A stretch of 16,497 nt of DNA from Nitrospiraceae bacterium (GTDB taxonomy: Bacteria; Nitrospirota; Nitrospiria; Nitrospirales; Nitrospiraceae). The first letter of the stretch is position 1, and each line of letters starts with the position of its first letter. This document shows, in pieces, positions 13,598 through 16,497 of this stretch. Both the position numbers and the translations under genes were made by a program. The notes under the pieces are model-generated. The model searched no databases. It saw nothing but the letters and a program-made list of their open reading frames with translations, and was not told where the DNA came from. The stretch is from contig SYGW01000003.1 of the NCBI GenBank assembly GCA_005800255.1, positions 1 through 16,497 of the forward strand, in the 5' to 3' direction.

Positions 13598-15367
13598 ATG
13601 GCTGGCAAGAAAGACAGTCCGAGTCGATTCCGGTCTCTCCGAGATTCCGTCACGCAGATCACGAAGCGGTTGACTGAGGGAGAAACGGACTTGGCCCCAC
13701 GCAACGACGAACATGCTCGCGAGGTGGAAAAGCTTCGCGTGCAGATCCAGTCGATGGAAGAAGAAATCCGTCGGCTCTACCAATCCCGCTACCAGCTCGA
13801 CCAAGCCACCAAACAGAACGACAAACTCGTCACCACGCTTCAGGAAGCGAAGGCGCAGATCGAAACGTTGCGCGCCGAAGTCGAAAAACTGACCGCGCCT
13901 CCCTCGACCTACGCCATTTTTTCCAGCCTCAATGTCGACGAAACCAGCAATGTCTATGTGTCTGGCCGGAAGATGAAGGTCAGTCTGCATCCCTCGATCA
14001 ATGGCAAATCGCTGCGGAGGGGGCAGGAGGTGGTCCTGAACGAAGCGTTGAACGTCATCGAGGTGAAGGGGTTCGACATCCAGGGCGAAGTCGTGCGACT
14101 CAAGAGTGTGCTGGAAGGCAACCGCGCTCTGGTCACGCTGCATTTCGACGAGGAAAAGGTGGCGCAGCTGGGCGACCCGTTGCTGGGCGAACGATTGAGC
14201 GTCGGCGACCATCTCCTCTACGATCCCCGTTCCGGCTATGTCATTGAAAAGCTGCCGAAGTCCGAGGCGGAAGAGTTGGTGTTGGAAGAAGTGCCCGATG
14301 TCGATTATGAGCGCATCGGGGGGTTGCAGCGTGAATTGGAGCAGGTCCGCGATGCGGTGGAGTTGCCCTTTCTTCATCCGACCCTCTTTTCAGAGTATAA
14401 GCTGAGCGCCCCCAAGGGGGTCCTGCTCTATGGCCCGCCGGGCTGCGGAAAAACCTTGATCGCCAAGGCCGTGGCGAATTCGATTGCGAAAAAGCTCGGA
14501 CACCTTACCGGCAAGGAAGTGTGGAGCTACTTCTTGCACGTGAAGGGGCCGGAGTTGCTCAATAAATATGTCGGCGAGTCCGAGCGCCAAGTCCGTGAAG
14601 TCTTCAAGAAGGCGAAGGAGCGGGCGGCGGACGGCAATCCTGTCATCGTGTTTTTCGATGAGATGGATGCGCTCTTCCGCACGAGAGGCACTGGGATCTC
14701 TTCCGATATCGAGTCGACGATCGTCCCGCAGTTTCTCTCAGAAATCGACGGGGTGGAGCGGCTTCGCAACGTGATCGTGATCGGGGCCAGCAACCGCCAG
14801 GACCTCATCGATCCGGCGGTCCTCCGCGCCGGACGGCTGGATGTGAAGGTGAAGGTGGGGCGGCCCGATGTGGTGGCGGCCAAGGATATTTTCTCGAAGT
14901 ACCTGAGCGTCGACCTGCCTTTTGCTGAGGAGGACCTGGCGCGCCATGGCGGAGATGCCAAGGCCCTGGTCGCGCAGATGGCCGATCTCACGGTCGAGGC
15001 GATGTATGCTTCTTCGGAGGAAAATAAGTTTATCGAAGTGACCTATGCGAACGGGGAAAAGGAAGTGCTCTACTTCAAGGACTTTGCGAGCGGGGCGCTG
15101 ATCGAAGGGATTGTGTCGCGCGCGAAGAAGTTTGCCGTGAAGCGGGTGATTGCGAAGGAGGGCCGCGGCCTCCGGTCCGAGGACTTGATCCGCGCCATTC
15201 GGGAGGAGTTCAAGGAACATGAAGACCTGCCTAATACGACCAATCCAGACGACTGGGCGAAGGTCTCCGGGAAAAAGGGCGAAAAGATCGTGCATCTCAG
15301 GACGATCAGCGGAGGGCCTGGCGAGTCGCGTCAGATCGAAACTGTCACGACCGGGCATTATCTCTAA
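13598..15367 (+). CDS. arc: Proteasome-associated AAA+ ATPase ARC/Mpa
   Basis: ARC/Mpa forms a hexamer that recognises pupylated proteins, unfolds them and feeds them into the 20S proteasome. From ATG 13598 it has 589 residues: a basic N-terminus, a coiled coil that binds Pup (about 36-101), and two OB-fold segments (about 103-230). The AAA+ domain has Walker A GPPGCGKT (279-286), aromatic pore loop KYVGES (YVG about 324-326), Walker B VIVFFDEMD (349-357), sensor ASNRQD (397-402) and Arg-finger region LRAGRLD. The last residues are TGHYL; a penultimate Tyr (GxYL) is the 20S-docking tail known from Mpa. This argues for a real proteasome partner rather than a generic Cdc48-type ATPase. A TTG at 13577 is the only upstream in-frame alternative. 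dop follows after 12 bases. Confidence 0.95.
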   Translation: MAGKKDSPSRFRSLRDSVTQITKRLTEGETDLAPRNDEHAREVEKLRVQIQSMEEEIRRLYQSRYQLDQATKQNDKLVTTLQEAKAQIETLRAEVEKLTAPPSTYAIFSSLNVDETSNVYVSGRKMKVSLHPSINGKSLRRGQEVVLNEALNVIEVKGFDIQGEVVRLKSVLEGNRALVTLHFDEEKVAQLGDPLLGERLSVGDHLLYDPRSGYVIEKLPKSEAEELVLEEVPDVDYERIGGLQRELEQVRDAVELPFLHPTLFSEYKLSAPKGVLLYGPPGCGKTLIAKAVANSIAKKLGHLTGKEVWSYFLHVKGPELLNKYVGESERQVREVFKKAKERAADGNPVIVFFDEMDALFRTRGTGISSDIESTIVPQFLSEIDGVERLRNVIVIGASNRQDLIDPAVLRAGRLDVKVKVGRPDVVAAKDIFSKYLSVDLPFAEEDLARHGGDAKALVAQMADLTVEAMYASSEENKFIEVTYANGEKEVLYFKDFASGALIEGIVSRAKKFAVKRVIAKEGRGLRSEDLIRAIREEFKEHEDLPNTTNPDDWAKVSGKKGEKIVHLRTISGGPGESRQIETVTTGHYL

Positions 15368-15379
15368 ACCGTCATACCC

Positions 15380-16497
15380 ATGCAGGAATCTACCTTTTTG
15401 ACGACCCCCCGCGTATTGGGCACAGAAACAGAGTTCGGCATCGCCTCGCGCGACCCTTCTGCAGCAGATCCCGTCTCTAATTCCATCGCCGTCATCGGGC
15501 ACTATCCTGGTCTGCAGGCTCCTCTGGCCGTTTGGGACTATGAAAATGAAAATCCATTGCTCGATGCGCGGGGATTCGAAGTCGCGGGGGAGCGGGAACG
15601 GCCCAATCCCGATTACAATCGTCAGCTGAACAAAGTGCTCGCCAACGGCGGCCGCCTCTACGTCGACGGCGCCCATCCGGAATATTCCACACCGGAATGT
15701 ACCAATCCTCGTGAAATCGTGGCCTTCGAGCGGGCCGGCGCCCATATTCTGGCCCAATGTCTTGAACAGATGGCGCGCGCCACCGGGCGTGACCCGTTCG
15801 TCCTATACAAGAACAATTCTGACGGCAAGGGGAACAGTTACGGTTACCACGAAAGCTATCTCATGTCCCGGGCTGTGCCCTTCGACCGTATCGTCAAAGT
15901 TGTGGCGCCGTTTTTGGTGACGAGGCCCATTTTCGCCGGGGCCGGGAAGGTCGGGGCGGAGAATCAGGCAGACCCAACCGACTATCAGATTTCGCAGCGC
16001 GCGGATTTTTTTGAGTGTCTCGTGGATCTTAATACGATGGTTCGCCGCCCTATCGTCAATTCACGCGATGAGCCCCATGCGGAGCATGCCAAGTACCGGC
16101 GGCTCCATGTGATCGCCGGGGATGCCAACATGGCGGAACTATCGACCTACCTCAAGGTCGGCACCTTGGCCATCCTGCTGGAATTGCTGGATGCAGGAGT
16201 TGAGATGCCGCAGATCGAGTTGGAGGACCCGGTCCGTGGCATCAAGCAGGTCTCGCGCGATCTGGGCATGAAGGAGCCGCTTAAGTTGTCGGGGGGCCGC
16301 TCGATGACGGCGGTGGCCATTCAACGAGCCTATTTGAAGGTGGCCATGGGATACTATGCCTGTCAGGATCTTTCCCAGGTGACGAAAGATATTCTCGTCC
16401 GCTGGGAAGAGGTGCTGGACAAGTTGGAGCAGGATCCCAGGCTGTTAGTGCGAGAGTTGGATTGGGTGGCCAAGCGTCAGATGATGGAATCCTATAT
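15380..16497 (+). CDS. dop: Depupylase/Pup deamidase Dop, 3' truncated by window end
   Basis: Dop converts the C-terminal Gln of Pup to Glu where needed and removes Pup from substrates. The frame is open from ATG 15380 to the window end (372 codons plus two bases). Motifs are of the glutamine-synthetase-like Dop/PafA family: GTETEFGIA (14-22), WDYENENPLLDARGF (52-66), LYVDGAHPEYSTPEC (93-107) with Asp96 at the catalytic-Asp position, YKNNSDGKGNSYGYHESYLMSR (143-164), SQRADF, NSRDEPHA, KYRRLHVIAGDANMAE and LSGGRSMTA. The WDYExExPLxDARGF insertion (Dop loop) and YKNNxDGKG distinguish it from PafA. The usual HENYLM reads HESYLM. No strong ribosome-binding site is seen, so it is probably coupled to arc. 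Only about the last quarter is missing. Confidence 0.95.
   Translation, partial: MQESTFLTTPRVLGTETEFGIASRDPSAADPVSNSIAVIGHYPGLQAPLAVWDYENENPLLDARGFEVAGERERPNPDYNRQLNKVLANGGRLYVDGAHPEYSTPECTNPREIVAFERAGAHILAQCLEQMARATGRDPFVLYKNNSDGKGNSYGYHESYLMSRAVPFDRIVKVVAPFLVTRPIFAGAGKVGAENQADPTDYQISQRADFFECLVDLNTMVRRPIVNSRDEPHAEHAKYRRLHVIAGDANMAELSTYLKVGTLAILLELLDAGVEMPQIELEDPVRGIKQVSRDLGMKEPLKLSGGRSMTAVAIQRAYLKVAMGYYACQDLSQVTKDILVRWEEVLDKLEQDPRLLVRELDWVAKRQMMESY

Noticed and set aside
13544..14377. Minus-strand open frame of 277 codons across arc
   Set aside because: Shadow of the arc coding sequence; no motif and no ribosome-binding site.
14738..15757. Minus-strand open frame of 339 codons across the end of arc and the start of dop
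   Set aside because: Antisense to two conserved genes and spanning their junction; low-complexity composition.
1..16497. CRISPR arrays, tRNA or rRNA genes, prophage or transposase genes
   Set aside because: None was recognised on reading either strand; the window is ordinary chromosome apart from the two repeat elements.

Overview
The window looks like a chromosomal segment of a GC-rich bacterium, most probably Nitrospira or a close relative (phylum Nitrospirota). Three observations support this: a Pup-proteasome ATPase (ARC/Mpa) and Dop pair outside any actinobacterial context; an ordinary Gram-negative-type FtsEX/EnvC division module; and two copies of an intergenic imperfect palindrome of a kind I recall from Nitrospira genomes. 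The taxon is an inference and no marker search was run. No prophage, transposase, CRISPR array, tRNA or rRNA was seen. There is no gene-free stretch longer than 300 bases.

Layout. (1) 1-1730 is the 3' part of uvrB. (2) 1731-2424 holds an inverted-repeat element, a small minus-strand DUF4321 membrane protein with a good promoter, and the ffh upstream region. (3) 2425-5855 is ffh-rpsP-rimM-trmD-rplS, covering protein targeting, a small-subunit ribosomal protein and its maturation factor, tRNA m1G37 methylation, and a large-subunit ribosomal protein. (4) 5892-11084 continues on the same strand with rnhB, yraN, ftsE, ftsX, an envC-like amidase activator and a ctpA protease. Gaps are short or genes overlap all the way, so translation, RNA:DNA hybrid removal and septal peptidoglycan control may share one long transcript. 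(5) 11059-11577 on the minus strand encodes a stand-alone helix-hairpin-helix protein resembling only the N-terminal lyase domain of family X DNA polymerases; it overlaps the end of ctpA tail to tail. (6) 11667-13484 is a thiamine thiazole cluster: thiS, thiG, a second inverted-repeat element, and a ThiE/TenI-family gene. (7) 13511-16497 opens with a good promoter and then carries arc (proteasomal AAA+ ATPase) and dop (depupylase/Pup deamidase). dop runs off the window, so pup, prcB, prcA and pafA are expected just beyond but cannot be seen.

How the genes work together. FtsE and FtsX form the ABC-type complex that recruits and switches a periplasmic coiled-coil/degenerate-LytM protein, encoded by the next gene here. 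ThiS carries sulfur to ThiG, whose thiazole product is used by the ThiE/TenI branch. ARC unfolds pupylated proteins for the 20S proteasome, while Dop prepares Pup and removes it from substrates.

The most unusual points are the paired repeat elements, the polymerase-less PolX-type lyase domain, the 16-residue tail after the ThiS glycines, the missing ThiE metal-ligand Asp (a TenI-like feature), several non-consensus residues in Ffh, and the Pup-proteasome module itself. I found no clearly undescribed system.
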